A stretch of 64,000 nucleotides of DNA, taken from positions 80,318 through 144,317 of the forward strand of contig JAFXTS010000005.1 in NCBI GenBank assembly GCA_017535665.1, in the 5' to 3' direction. This DNA comes from Bacteroidales bacterium. GTDB taxonomy: Bacteria; Bacteroidota; Bacteroidia; Bacteroidales; WCHB1-69. Both the position numbers and the translations under genes were made by a program. This document shows, one piece after another, positions 1-9,262 of the stretch. Position 1 is the first letter of the stretch, and every line of letters starts with the position of its first letter. Below the pieces are notes generated by a model. That model was not told the origin of the DNA, made no database searches, and was given only the letters and a program-made list of their open reading frames with translations.

Positions 1-498
1 AATCACGGGGTTGCAGTTCATCATGCGCACGGCCGATTCCGAAAAACCGGTGAACTCGCAGTAGCGGAGGGTGAACTCGCCGTCGGTCAGGAAAATGTCT
101 TTTCCATCCTCAAATAAAATATGTTGTAAAAGCCCAATCGCCCCCTCCTCCAAACGCCATTCGTAGGAAGCGCTTTCGGCATTCTCGCGTTCGGAGGTGA
201 CTGTCAGCAGGCCGGTGCGTTCTGCGCTAATCAGCACACCTTGTATATTGATAGTCAGTTCATTATGCAAAACAAGCTGCTGCAAGGCCTCATCCAAAAG
301 GAGGGTGTCATTGGCCGAAAGGGTGAGGTTTTCGTGCAGATGGTACTCTCCCGGATCTGTGCAAGTCACTGCTTCAGGATAGGTAGTCGCAAGGTCCTGT
401 AGCGTGTATTTCGTTCCGTTGCCATCGGTCACGATTTGTGCTTGGATGTGTGTGATTAGTAAAACAATGAAAGATAAGAAGATAAATCTGTTTTTCAT
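1..498 (-). CDS. Secreted protein, 5' part only (beta-helix-like)
   Basis: The reading frame starts at ATG 498 and stays open to the window edge, giving the first 166 residues of a longer protein. The N-terminus is a signal peptide (MKNRFIFLSFIVLLITHIQAQ), so the product is exported. The rest reads as short alternating beta-strand segments (for example LHENLTLSANDTLLL and LTINIQGVLIS), the style of right-handed beta-helix surface or T9SS-exported proteins of Bacteroidota; no catalytic motif is visible. A purine-rich AGGGAGGAAA lies upstream of the start. The gene is divergent from the MATE exporter, with 82 bases between the starts. Function unknown; the missing C-terminus would show whether it carries a T9SS sorting domain. 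Confidence 0.7.
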   Translation of the reverse strand, partial: MKNRFIFLSFIVLLITHIQAQIVTDGNGTKYTLQDLATTYPEAVTCTDPGEYHLHENLTLSANDTLLLDEALQQLVLHNELTINIQGVLISAERTGLLTVTSERENAESASYEWRLEEGAIGLLQHILFEDGKDIFLTDGEFTLRYCEFTGFSESAVRMMNCNPVI

Positions 499-555
499 AA
501 TCATTTCCTCCCTATTTTTGGATGGGCAAATTTACTCAATTTTTCTAAAAATGCG

Positions 556-563
556 TATCTTTG
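556..563 (+). promoter_or_regulatory. -7 promoter box for the MATE gene
   Basis: TATCTTTG followed by C matches the Bacteroidota -7 consensus TAnnTTTG and lies 17 bases before the ATG at 581. It shows that upstream in-frame ATGs (for example 551, which would read through the box) are not the start. Confidence 0.6.
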
Positions 564-580
564 CATCCGAAATTTTCACC

Positions 581-1891
581 ATGAGCAAAATCAACCGGGA
601 AGTTCTTAAACTCGCTATTCCCAGCATTTTAGCTAATATCACCATTCCTTTGGTGGGATTGGTGGATGTGGCCATCATCGGACACATCTCCGATGCGACG
701 GCCATCGGCGGCATCGCCATCGGCACGCTGCTCTTCGACCTGTTATACTGGAACTTCGGCTTCCTTCGCGTCGGCACCAGCGGTCTCACCGCACAGGCCT
801 ACGGTGCCCAAGACGACCGGTTGGCGGTGGGCATGTTCCGCCAGAACCTGCTGCTGGCATTTTTCTCCACCCTCCTGGTGTGGGCTATCCAGTGGCTGTT
901 TCTCACCGTCGCCCTCAAGTGCATTCCCTGCACGCCCGAGGTGGCCGATTTTGCCAGCCACTATTTCTACATCCGCATCTGGGCCGCCCCGGCCACCCTC
1001 TCCCTCATGGTGTTCAAAGGCTGGTTCATCGGCATGCAGAACACGATAGCGCCGATGGTCTGCGACATTGTGGTCAACGTGGTGAACATGGTGGCCAGCT
1101 ACCTGTTGGCGTTCCACACTTCGCTCGGCATGTTAGGCGTGGCGCACGGCACCGTCATCGCGCAATATGTGGGACTGCTGACGGCTGTGGCCTTCTTACT
1201 GATACTTTATGGAAAAATATTCAAACTTTATTTTTTTGAAAATAAGGTTTTTAAGAATATCAAAAAGGTGGCAAAACTGGCGGGCAACCTGTTTATACGG
1301 TCTGTCGGATTTATGATCATATATGTCGGATTTACGGCGATAGCCTCCAAATATGGGGATGAGCAGCTGGCCGTGAGCACCATCATGATGAAACTTTTCA
1401 TGCTGTTCTCTTATTTTGTGGATGGCTTTGCGTATGCCGGCGAGGCACTTACCGGACGTTTCATCGGTGCGGGCGACCGTCCCAACCTCGACCGCTCGGT
1501 GCGCATTCTCTTTTACTGGACCATCGGGGTAGGGGTGGCCTTCACGCTCTTCTTTGCCATCGCTGGCGATGACTCTGTGCGCATCGTAACCTCCGATGCG
1601 GCGGTCATCCAGGCCTCGCATCCCTTCCTGCCGTGGCTCATCGCTATGCCGTTAGTGAGCTGCCTGGCCTTCATGTGGGACGGTATTTACATCGGTGCGG
1701 CAGCAGGCAAAGAGGTGAGAAACTGCATGTTATGGGCCGCATTGGGGTTTGTTTTAGGGTATATTTGCTGTTACAAAGCCATTGGCATACAGGCACTTTA
1801 TGTGGGATATTTTGTCCACCTGCTGGTGCGCACCTTGTATCTCTCTTTTTTATGGAAAAAGACGAAAGGCAAAGCCTTTTCTATTGCTTGA
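581..1891 (+). CDS. MATE family efflux transporter (DinF-like)
   Basis: A 436-residue polytopic membrane protein with about 12 hydrophobic helices. It opens with INREVLKLAIPSILANITIP and continues VGLVDVAIIGHISDATAIGG, the hallmark beginning of the MATE/DinF group; FLRVGTSGLTAQAYGA is the next conserved block. Such proteins export cationic or aromatic compounds in exchange for Na+ or H+; the substrate here cannot be read. The start at 581 is chosen because the -7 promoter box lies inside the longer in-frame extension. It ends 26 bases from the convergent AraC gene and is probably monocistronic. Confidence 0.9.
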   Translation: MSKINREVLKLAIPSILANITIPLVGLVDVAIIGHISDATAIGGIAIGTLLFDLLYWNFGFLRVGTSGLTAQAYGAQDDRLAVGMFRQNLLLAFFSTLLVWAIQWLFLTVALKCIPCTPEVADFASHYFYIRIWAAPATLSLMVFKGWFIGMQNTIAPMVCDIVVNVVNMVASYLLAFHTSLGMLGVAHGTVIAQYVGLLTAVAFLLILYGKIFKLYFFENKVFKNIKKVAKLAGNLFIRSVGFMIIYVGFTAIASKYGDEQLAVSTIMMKLFMLFSYFVDGFAYAGEALTGRFIGAGDRPNLDRSVRILFYWTIGVGVAFTLFFAIAGDDSVRIVTSDAAVIQASHPFLPWLIAMPLVSCLAFMWDGIYIGAAAGKEVRNCMLWAALGFVLGYICCYKAIGIQALYVGYFVHLLVRTLYLSFLWKKTKGKAFSIA

Positions 1892-1917
1892 AAAAGAGAT
1901 TAGTGTTTTCCCCATGA

Positions 1918-2823
1918 TTATTCTCTCCATTGTCGTGGTGTAATTCCCGTATGGTACTTGAAAAACTGGTGAAAAACAGGTACACTGCTGAAGTGGAGGT
2001 TCTCTGCAATCTCCTTGATGGTCATATCCGAGTATTTCAGCATACTTTTAGCCTCCATAATCACCATGGAGTCAATCCAATCCGGAGCAGAACGTCCGCT
2101 CACTTTCTTAACCAACTTGGAAAGGTATTTGGGTGTGAGATACATTTTTGCAGCATAGAATTCCACTCTTCTCTCCGTGCTATGGTACTGTGTGACAAGC
2201 TGCAGAAACTGTTCAAAAACCATTTTATTACGCCCTGACAAGTCCGTTTTTGCCGCAGGATTATCGCTGATTCTTCCTGCCCAAAGCGTTCCCATCATGT
2301 AAAATATGGAGGAAAACAATGAACGAATGGCCTCTCTGAGGTTCGGTATCCCAGCATTCAACATCTCCTCTGCCAATTCATAATATTTGACACTGATATT
2401 GAACTCCTTTTGCGACAGAACAATACATGGATTATCCAATATTGCCATGCTCTCTTCAAACAACTTGGCAAAGTCCATTCTCACATCGGAAATCAGGTTG
2501 CGGGAGACCCCCATCACCACCACCTGAGGCGGTTCGTTCTCATCGGCCACCTCACTCACACGTACAATATTGCCTGGCACATACAGCAGCAACGTATTCT
2601 CACTCAATTCAAATGACTTCAGATTTAAGTCCACCTGAAGCCGCCCACGGAGACACACAACCACCACAAAGCCGTCAAAACGACATGGATACCTGAAAAG
2701 AAGGAGATTTTTGTCCACCTCCGTTTTCATCAGGAAAAAATCATCCGACAACCCGTCATGGTCAGGAATCTGGAAATGCTTTCGTACTCCATGTATATCT
2801 AAAATGTGAAGAGCTTCTGTCAT
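1918..2823 (-). CDS. AraC family transcriptional regulator
   Basis: A 301-residue protein with an N-terminal cupin-like sensor half (FVVVVCLRGRLQVDLNLKSFELSE) and a C-terminal AraC/XylS double helix-turn-helix (first helices in LSKLVKKVSGRSAPDWID, second in IKEIAENLHFSSVPVFHQFF, closing GITPRQWRE). ATG 2823 is chosen over an upstream extension because a TATTTTTG promoter box sits 20 bases upstream of it. The gene is divergent from the TolC-HlyD-ABC-2 set, and this pairing suggests it senses a compound exported by that pump and activates the pump operon. That role is inferred from position; the ligand is unknown. Confidence 0.88.
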   Translation of the reverse strand: MTEALHILDIHGVRKHFQIPDHDGLSDDFFLMKTEVDKNLLLFRYPCRFDGFVVVVCLRGRLQVDLNLKSFELSENTLLLYVPGNIVRVSEVADENEPPQVVVMGVSRNLISDVRMDFAKLFEESMAILDNPCIVLSQKEFNISVKYYELAEEMLNAGIPNLREAIRSLFSSIFYMMGTLWAGRISDNPAAKTDLSGRNKMVFEQFLQLVTQYHSTERRVEFYAAKMYLTPKYLSKLVKKVSGRSAPDWIDSMVIMEAKSMLKYSDMTIKEIAENLHFSSVPVFHQFFKYHTGITPRQWRE

Positions 2824-2842
2824 ATTGTTATTTTTTTGCCGA

Positions 2843-2850
2843 CAAAAATA
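2843..2850 (-). promoter_or_regulatory. -7 promoter box of the AraC gene
   Basis: TATTTTTG on the minus strand, 20 bases before the ATG at 2823. The 177-base divergent region also holds A-tract motifs AAAAAG at 2853, 2873 and 2904 (20 and 31 bases apart), possible regulator half-sites. Confidence 0.5.
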
Positions 2851-3000
2851 CAAAAAAGTAGCCAAATATTATAAAAAGTCGTTTTTTTCTACTTTTTTAT
2901 AATAAAAAGGCGAAAAACAGAAACAATTATTTCACTTTTTGGCACAATAGTTGAAATGATGTGGAGTTATCTATGGGCCTTAATCATTCAACCTAAAAAA

Positions 3001-4518
3001 ATGAGAAAAGAACAAGCAAAAATCTGCAAATCTGTTATCTACACTTTGTTTTTAACCCTTATGCCATCTTTGCTTTGGGGACAGCAGATACTGACATTGG
3101 AACAATGTCGTACAATGGCCGCGCAAAACGACAAAGGCATTGAACAGGCACAGACCAAAGTTATAATGGCTGGCTACGACCGGAAAATCGCCCTTGCCAA
3201 CTTCTTTCCCAACATCGTCGCTACCGGCACTTACACCTACAACGACCACAATATCAGCCTGATCAATAGTGACATGTCGAACCAGCTGACCACAATGGGC
3301 ACCACGGTGCAAGGAAGAATCAACGACTATCGTAATGAGCTCATCCAGCAAATCACCAGCAACCCGCTGGCCAGCATTGAGTACATGCTCAGTCCGATGT
3401 GGCAGACCGTGCTTGGCAGTCTGTCAGACATCGATGTGGAGGATGCCCTCAACGCCATCGGCACAGAAATCGACGAAGCGTTTCATCTTGACATCCAGCA
3501 TATTTTCACTGCCTCTGTCACTTTGCAGCAACCGGTTTTCATGGGCGGTAAAATCGTGGCGGCCAACCAGATGGCCAAGCTCGCCGAAGAGCTGGCACAG
3601 ACACAGTACGAGCAGCAGTATCGCGAAACCACCCACAAGGTGGACGAAACCTACTGGCAGATCGTCTCCATCTCCGCAAAACGCGAACTCGCCGAAAACT
3701 ACGACTCCCTCCTTCACAAGATGCAACGAGATGTGGAGATTGCCGTGCAGGAGGGCGTTGCGACCGAAGCCGATGCCCTTTCCATCAAAGTGAAAGTCAA
3801 CGAGGCGGACATGATGCTGACCAAAGCAACCAACGGACTGGCTCTCTGCAAAATGCTGCTTTGTAAACAAATCGGTCTGCCCCTGAACGCCGACATCGTA
3901 TTGGTGGATGAAGCCGACAAACGGATTCCCGTTCCCTACACCGCTGACGAACTGCCCGACATGGAACAGGTTTACGCCAACCGTACCGAAATCCGGAGCC
4001 TGAACCTCGCTTCGCAAATCTACAAGAAAAAGGTGGCGATGGCGCGTGCCGACATGATGCCCAAAATCGCGCTCACAGGCGGCTACATGATGACTAACCG
4101 CGATATGCGCAACGGCTTTGAAAAGAAATGGAGCGGCCTCTTCAACGTCGGTGTCATCGTGAACGTGCCGATTTTCCACGGAGGCGAAGCCCTTTTCAAG
4201 ATGAAAAAGGCAAAATACGAAGCCACCCTTTACCAGTCGCAGTGCGAGGATGCCAAAAACATGATAGCATTGCAAGTCACGCAGTTACAAAAACAAGTAA
4301 CGGAAATGCAGGAAAAAGTGAGGCAGGCAGAAGACAACCTGACCAGTGCCGAGGAGAACCTGCGCACAGCCACCATCGGTTTTCAGGAAGGGGTGATTCC
4401 CGCCAACACCGCGTTGGCCGCACAAACCGCCTGGCTGCAGGCACACACCGAATACATCGACGCCGGCGTGGAACTGCAAATCGCCGCAGCAAACCTCCAA
4501 CGGGCCATCGGACAGTAG
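3001..4518 (+). CDS. TolC-like outer membrane efflux channel
   Basis: A 505-residue outer membrane factor. A signal peptide ends near LLWGQQ, followed by the family opening ILTLEQCRTMAAQND. Two OEP repeats with long coiled-coil helices follow; conserved spots include TLQQPVFMGGKI in the first repeat and VNVPIFHGGEALFKMKKAKYE in the second, and the tail NLQRAIGQ is typical. TolC-type proteins trimerise to form a periplasm-spanning exit duct. It is first in the operon with the HlyD-like adaptor and two ABC-2 permeases, and divergent from the AraC gene. ATG 3001 is preferred to 2956 because it leaves a normal signal peptide. Confidence 0.92.
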   Translation: MRKEQAKICKSVIYTLFLTLMPSLLWGQQILTLEQCRTMAAQNDKGIEQAQTKVIMAGYDRKIALANFFPNIVATGTYTYNDHNISLINSDMSNQLTTMGTTVQGRINDYRNELIQQITSNPLASIEYMLSPMWQTVLGSLSDIDVEDALNAIGTEIDEAFHLDIQHIFTASVTLQQPVFMGGKIVAANQMAKLAEELAQTQYEQQYRETTHKVDETYWQIVSISAKRELAENYDSLLHKMQRDVEIAVQEGVATEADALSIKVKVNEADMMLTKATNGLALCKMLLCKQIGLPLNADIVLVDEADKRIPVPYTADELPDMEQVYANRTEIRSLNLASQIYKKKVAMARADMMPKIALTGGYMMTNRDMRNGFEKKWSGLFNVGVIVNVPIFHGGEALFKMKKAKYEATLYQSQCEDAKNMIALQVTQLQKQVTEMQEKVRQAEDNLTSAEENLRTATIGFQEGVIPANTALAAQTAWLQAHTEYIDAGVELQIAAANLQRAIGQ

Positions 4519-4625
4519 AAGGTATGAGGAAAAGGTCATTCATTAAGCAGCCCTGCATGGGCAAGCGGAAAATAGCCCCATGCGAAGAGTGGGGGGGGAT
4601 GAAAAAAACAAAAAACATCACAATA

Positions 4626-5609
4626 ATGAAAAGAAGAAATTACAATTTGATTGTCGGAGTGGCGGCATTGGTATTGATCATCGTGGCCATCGCCCTCATT
4701 GGATTTTTCGTGTCGAAGCCCAAGGAGATGGTGCTCCAGGGCGAGGCGGAGGCATCGGAATACCGCGTGTCGGGCAAGGTGCCGGGACGTATTGAGGAAA
4801 TTTACGTAAAAGAGGGGCAAACGGTACACAAGGGCGACACCGTGGCCTACATCGAGAGTCCTGAAGTGAAGGCTAAGTTACAGCAGGTGGGAGCCCTCCG
4901 CGATGCAGCGATGGCCCAGCGCAACAAAGCCCTCAACGGAGCCCGCCAGGAACAGATTGCCGGTGCCTACGAACTATGGCAACAGGCCATCGTTCAAGAG
5001 GATGTGATGAAGAAGTCGTACGACCGTATGCAACGGCTTTTCGACCAGAAAGTGGTGAGCGCACAGAAGTACGACGAGGTGAAAGCCAAGTATGATGCAG
5101 CGGTGGCGCAGACCAAAGCTGCCAAAAGCCAGTACGACATGGCGGTGAACGGCGCGCGTCAGGAGGACAAGGATGCGGCGTTGGCCGTGGTGCGCCAGAC
5201 TCAAGGCGCGATGGCCGAAGTGCAGGGTTATCTAGAGGAACTGTACCTCATCTCCCCTGCCGATGGCGTGGTGTCCGCCATCTACCCTAAAGTGGGCGAA
5301 CTGGTGGGACAAGGTGCACCCGTGATGACTGTCACCGACCTGACGGACGTGTGGTTCACCTTCAACATCCGCGAGGACTACCTGAAAAGCATGAAGGTCG
5401 GCGACCACCTCACCCTCACCATCCCCGCCCTGGACGGCAAGGAGTGTACCGCCACCGTCAACTACATGGCGGTGCGCGAGTCGTACGCCACTTGGAAGGC
5501 GACCAAGGAAACGGGGCAGTATGATGCCAAGACGTTTGAAGTGCGGGCGATCCCCGACCAGCGTGTGGAGGGACTTCGTCCCGGAATGACCGCCATCATC
5601 AAAAGATAA
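4626..5609 (+). CDS. HlyD family periplasmic adaptor protein
   Basis: About 327 residues. The N-terminus has basic residues then one transmembrane helix (LIVGVAALVLIIVAIALIGF). It continues with a lipoyl/barrel-sandwich half (VSGKVPGRIEEIYVKEGQ), a coiled-coil hairpin containing two NGARQE motifs, the second lipoyl half (LYLISPADGVVSAIYPKVGE) and a beta-barrel (VWFTFNIREDYLKSMKVGD). This is the membrane fusion part of a tripartite pump, of the YbhG/EmrA-like shape. In-frame ATGs at 4599 (after a G-rich run) and 4524 are alternatives; 4626 gives the most typical N-terminus. It bridges the TolC-like protein before it and the permeases after it. Confidence 0.9.
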   Translation: MKRRNYNLIVGVAALVLIIVAIALIGFFVSKPKEMVLQGEAEASEYRVSGKVPGRIEEIYVKEGQTVHKGDTVAYIESPEVKAKLQQVGALRDAAMAQRNKALNGARQEQIAGAYELWQQAIVQEDVMKKSYDRMQRLFDQKVVSAQKYDEVKAKYDAAVAQTKAAKSQYDMAVNGARQEDKDAALAVVRQTQGAMAEVQGYLEELYLISPADGVVSAIYPKVGELVGQGAPVMTVTDLTDVWFTFNIREDYLKSMKVGDHLTLTIPALDGKECTATVNYMAVRESYATWKATKETGQYDAKTFEVRAIPDQRVEGLRPGMTAIIKR

Positions 5610-5615
5610 AACGCC

Positions 5616-6779
5616 ATGTGGAAGTACGTCAAGGCGGTGGCCATTCGGGAGTTGCGGATCTGGGCACAGCGCCCCATCTACTTTGTGGGGTCGCTGGGGG
5701 TGATTCTGTTCGGGAGCATCTTTTTCCTCACCTTTTTCAAGGCGGGCCTTCCTTCGAAACTGCCCATCGGGGTGGTGGACTATGACCGGTCGTCCCTTTC
5801 CCGCAACTTCACCCGTCAGCTGGATGCCACTCAGCTGGGTGAGGTGGTGCGTTTCGACGATTTCCGCACCGCGCGGGAGGCCATGCAGCGCGGCGAAGTA
5901 ACCTCCGTGTGCGTGATTCCTGACAACTTTTCCGCCGACATTCAGGCTTTCCGCCGGCCCACCTTCACCTTCTACGTCAACGGGCTCTATTTCGTGGGCG
6001 GCTCCCTTGCCTATCAGGACATCCTCACCATGATCAACCTGACATCGGGGGCCGTGCAGAAACAGGTTCTCACGGCAAAAGGTGTGAGCGAGCACGACAT
6101 GATGGGGCGGCTCCGTCCCGTCAACATCGACGTGCACCGCATCGGCAACCCGATGACCAACTATGGGGTCTATCTCAACAACCTGCTTCTGCCGGGGCTT
6201 TTGCAGATGATGATTATCCTTGTCACCATTTACGCCTTCGGCACCGAGCTGAAATACAGCACTTCACGCTATCTGATGGAAACGGCGGGAGGTTCCATCC
6301 TCCATGCTGTATCGGGCAAACTCTTGGTTTACACCCTCTATTTCACAGCCATCGGCTTGTCAATGATTCTTTTGTTATACAGCTGGTTAGGATATCCTTT
6401 GGCTGGTTCCATTTGGAATATGTTCCTCGATATGTTCCTGATGATTCTCGCCTGTGAATCGGTGGCGCTCACCATCGTGGGATTGATTCCCGTCTGCCGG
6501 TTCGCCATCAGCATCGGTGCTTTGTATAGCGTGTTGGGCTTCTCGCTGGCGGGATTCACCCTGCCGGTAGAGGCGATGCTGCCGTTCCTGCAAGGCATCT
6601 CCACCATTTTCCCATTACGGCACTACTACCTTTTCTATGTTCAGGAGGCGATGTTCGCCAGCGGATTTGCCGGCTGGTACCAGGAAGCCATACATCTGCT
6701 GTTGTTCCTGTTCCTTCCCGTTTTCATCCTAAAGCGGCTGGAAAATGCCTATATCAATATGGATTACCCCAAAAAATGA
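5616..6779 (+). CDS. ABC-2 type permease, first copy
   Basis: A 387-residue membrane protein of the ABC2_membrane_3/YbhS-YhgE type. There is one helix near residues 22-40, then a large extracytoplasmic domain (PIGVVDYDRSSLSRNFTRQL onward), then about five C-terminal helices; RLENAYINMDYPKK is the tail. It begins 6 bases after the HlyD-like gene. Members normally pair with a cytoplasmic ATPase to move lipids or drugs, but no ATPase is encoded next to it. With its partner downstream it probably forms the inner-membrane part of the tripartite pump. Confidence 0.87.
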   Translation: MWKYVKAVAIRELRIWAQRPIYFVGSLGVILFGSIFFLTFFKAGLPSKLPIGVVDYDRSSLSRNFTRQLDATQLGEVVRFDDFRTAREAMQRGEVTSVCVIPDNFSADIQAFRRPTFTFYVNGLYFVGGSLAYQDILTMINLTSGAVQKQVLTAKGVSEHDMMGRLRPVNIDVHRIGNPMTNYGVYLNNLLLPGLLQMMIILVTIYAFGTELKYSTSRYLMETAGGSILHAVSGKLLVYTLYFTAIGLSMILLLYSWLGYPLAGSIWNMFLDMFLMILACESVALTIVGLIPVCRFAISIGALYSVLGFSLAGFTLPVEAMLPFLQGISTIFPLRHYYLFYVQEAMFASGFAGWYQEAIHLLLFLFLPVFILKRLENAYINMDYPKK

Positions 6780-6785
6780 AAGACG

Positions 6786-8075
6786 ATGAAGACCATTTCC
6801 GATATCAAGCGTTTCATAAAACAATGGTGGAAGGATTTCTGGGGAATCTGCTGTCATGAGTGGAAGCTGATTGCCCATGACGGTGGCGTGCTCATCATCT
6901 TCACCATCGGGGCGTTGGGCTATCCGTTGCTTTACAACCTCATGTACTACAACGGGGTTTTAGAGAACGTGGCGGTGGCCGTGGTCGATGACGCCAACTG
7001 TGCCGAAAGTCGCCGCTACATCCGCGAGGTGGACGCGACGCGGGAACTGGAAATCGCCTGCCATTGCGCCACCATGGAGGAGGCCGAACAGTTGTTCCAA
7101 CAACGGAAGGTGAACGGGATCATCTATTTCCCAAAAGATTTCGGACAAAAACTGGCGAGGATGGAGACCGCTACTCTTTCCATCTATGCCGACATGAGCA
7201 GTTTCCTTTACTACAAGAACCTGATGATGGGAGCCAACTTCGTGATGCTGCATGAAATCGGCAAAATACAGATTGAGCGGTATGCCTCGGCGGGATTCAC
7301 CGAGGAGCAAAGCATGCAACTGGTGTCGGCGATTCCCTACGAGGAGAACAATCCCTACAATCGCACCTTCTCCTACACCATCTTTTTCCTGTCGGCGGCA
7401 CTGCTGATGGTGGTGCAACAGACGATGTTCTACGGGATGTCGATGCTGGCGGGGACACAGCGCGAGGAACACCACAGCTTCGCGCGCCTGCCCAGCCAGC
7501 TTGAAGGCGCAGGCATCAACCGTGTGGTGTTAGGCCGCGGCTTCGCCTACGGACTGCTCTATGTCGCAATCGGAATGTACATCGCCTTCATCGTGCCTGT
7601 TCTCTTCGACTTTCCGCAGCGGGGCAGTTTTTGGGACATTCTCGTATTGCTGCTGTTCTTCACCACCGACTGTGTCTTCTTCTGCTCCACATGGAGTTCG
7701 TTTATCACGCGGCGCGAAACCGTCTTCATCCTGTTGCTGGTGATGTCGCCGGTGGCGATGTTCCTCACAAGTTTTTCGTGGCCGACGACCTCCTTCCCCT
7801 TCTTCTGGAAATGCTTCTCCTACCTGCTGCCGTCCACCTTTGGCTGTCAGGCATTCATCAACCTCAACACGGCGGGGGGCGATCTCTCCACCATCCAGCC
7901 GCAAATCATTGCCATGACGATACAAGGCACACTCTACTACCTGACTGCCTGTTTAGCCGTATTTGCAGAAAATCGCTTCATTCACAGCGAGAAAGTGCAA
8001 AGAATCAAAGCGAAGAGGAAGGCAGTCCTGCGCCGGCTTGACACCAAGGTGAAGATTACAGAAAACAATGAATAG
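6786..8075 (+). CDS. ABC-2 type permease, second copy
   Basis: A 429-residue membrane protein with the same architecture as the gene before it, starting 6 bases after that gene's stop: an N-terminal helix (GVLIIFTIGALGYPLLYNLM), an extracytoplasmic domain beginning VAVAVVDDANCAESRRYIRE, then five to six helices and a basic tail (KAKRKAVLRRLDTK). The two copies are only distantly alike, suggesting a heterodimer. It closes the efflux operon. No Walker A motif occurs in either permease, so the energy source is not visible here. Confidence 0.87.
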   Translation: MKTISDIKRFIKQWWKDFWGICCHEWKLIAHDGGVLIIFTIGALGYPLLYNLMYYNGVLENVAVAVVDDANCAESRRYIREVDATRELEIACHCATMEEAEQLFQQRKVNGIIYFPKDFGQKLARMETATLSIYADMSSFLYYKNLMMGANFVMLHEIGKIQIERYASAGFTEEQSMQLVSAIPYEENNPYNRTFSYTIFFLSAALLMVVQQTMFYGMSMLAGTQREEHHSFARLPSQLEGAGINRVVLGRGFAYGLLYVAIGMYIAFIVPVLFDFPQRGSFWDILVLLLFFTTDCVFFCSTWSSFITRRETVFILLLVMSPVAMFLTSFSWPTTSFPFFWKCFSYLLPSTFGCQAFINLNTAGGDLSTIQPQIIAMTIQGTLYYLTACLAVFAENRFIHSEKVQRIKAKRKAVLRRLDTKVKITENNE

Positions 8076-8140
8076 CGTTGAATTCCTGTAAGTGAGAGGG
8101 TTATTCAGTCGTTTTTTGTATCTGATATTTGAAAAAATCG

Positions 8141-8148
8141 TACTTTTG
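8141..8148 (+). promoter_or_regulatory. Promoter of the threonine-aldolase-like gene
   Basis: TACTTTTG at the -7 position with TTTG at 8115-8118 about 22 bases upstream. The leader to ATG 8173 is about 18 bases. Confidence 0.6.
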
Positions 8149-8172
8149 CAAACCAATAAATAATAGCAAAGC

Positions 8173-9234
8173 ATGAGTTTTTCAGCTGAAAACAAAATCC
8201 ATTTCGACAACGACTATATGGCAGGCGCGCATCCTGAAGTGATGCGGCAGCTGGTGGAGACCAATCTGGAATGCACAGTTGGATATGGTTTGGATAACTA
8301 TAGCGAGGAAGCACGAAACCTGATTCGGACGGCCTGCGCTGCCCACAACGCGCTGGTGCAGTTCCTCGTGGGCGGCACCCAGACCAATGCCACGGTCATT
8401 GACGCGTTGTTGTGCCGCCACGAAGGCGTGCTGTCAGCCGACTCCGGGCATATCAACGTACACGAGAGCGGCGCCGTGGAGCATAGCGGCCACAAGGTGC
8501 TGGTGCTTCCCACCCGCAACGGCAAAGTGTCGGCCGACGATGTGGAGAACTATCTGCAAACTTTCTATCAGGATGATACTTACGAGCACATGGTGGCACC
8601 GGGCATGTTGTATATTACCCAGCCCACCGAGTTGGGTACCCTCTACTCGCTGGCCGAGCTGGAGGCGTTGAGTGCCTGCTGTCATGCGCATCACATCCCG
8701 CTCTATCTCGATGGCGCCCGTCTGTGCTACGCGCTCGGCTCACCTGCTGCAGACTTCACCCTTCCCGATATTGCCCGCCTCTGCGATGTGTTCTATATCG
8801 GCGGCACCAAGTGCGGGGCGATGTTCGGCGAGGCAGTGGTGGCCCCCAATCCGGAGCGGTTGCCCCATTTCTTCCCGTTGGTGAAACAGCACGGTGCACT
8901 TCTTGCCAAAGGCCGCCTGCAAGGAGTTCAGTTCGCCACGCTCTTCTCTGATAATCTGTATGAACGTATTGGAAAAGAGGCTGTTGCACTTGCTCTGCAA
9001 CTGCGTGCAGCCTTTGAGGAGCGGGGTTATAAAGTCGCTGTCGACTCACTCACCAACCAGCAGTTCTTCACGCTTCCGAATGCCGTGGTGGATGCCCTGC
9101 TGGAAGTGGCCACCTTCGAGTACTGGGGCCCCCGCGGCGAAACCGAAAGCACCGTCCGCTTCGTCACCAGCTGGTCCACATGCTCTGAAGATATTGATAA
9201 ACTGATACTTCACCTCTCCCAATTATCCTATTAA
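8173..9234 (+). CDS. PLP-dependent aldolase, threonine aldolase family
   Basis: A 353-residue fold-type I PLP enzyme of the beta-eliminating lyase/threonine aldolase family (PF01212). Visible landmarks are FDNDYMAGAHPEV at the start, FLVGGTQTNATVIDALL for cofactor phosphate binding, the DGARL aspartate, and IGGTKCG carrying the Schiff-base lysine K213. Threonine aldolases split L-threonine or L-allo-threonine to glycine and acetaldehyde. This is the divergent group common in Bacteroidota, so the true substrate could be another beta-hydroxy amino acid. It has its own promoter and is followed 28 bases later by the beta-mannosidase; no shared pathway is evident. Confidence 0.85.
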   Translation: MSFSAENKIHFDNDYMAGAHPEVMRQLVETNLECTVGYGLDNYSEEARNLIRTACAAHNALVQFLVGGTQTNATVIDALLCRHEGVLSADSGHINVHESGAVEHSGHKVLVLPTRNGKVSADDVENYLQTFYQDDTYEHMVAPGMLYITQPTELGTLYSLAELEALSACCHAHHIPLYLDGARLCYALGSPAADFTLPDIARLCDVFYIGGTKCGAMFGEAVVAPNPERLPHFFPLVKQHGALLAKGRLQGVQFATLFSDNLYERIGKEAVALALQLRAAFEERGYKVAVDSLTNQQFFTLPNAVVDALLEVATFEYWGPRGETESTVRFVTSWSTCSEDIDKLILHLSQLSY

Positions 9235-9262
9235 AAATCCCAATTGTCCCAAATCAACTGAC

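Noticed and set aside
404..580. N-terminal extension of the MATE protein
   Set aside because: It covers the start of the divergent secreted-protein gene and the -7 promoter box at 556-563, so it cannot be translated from that promoter.
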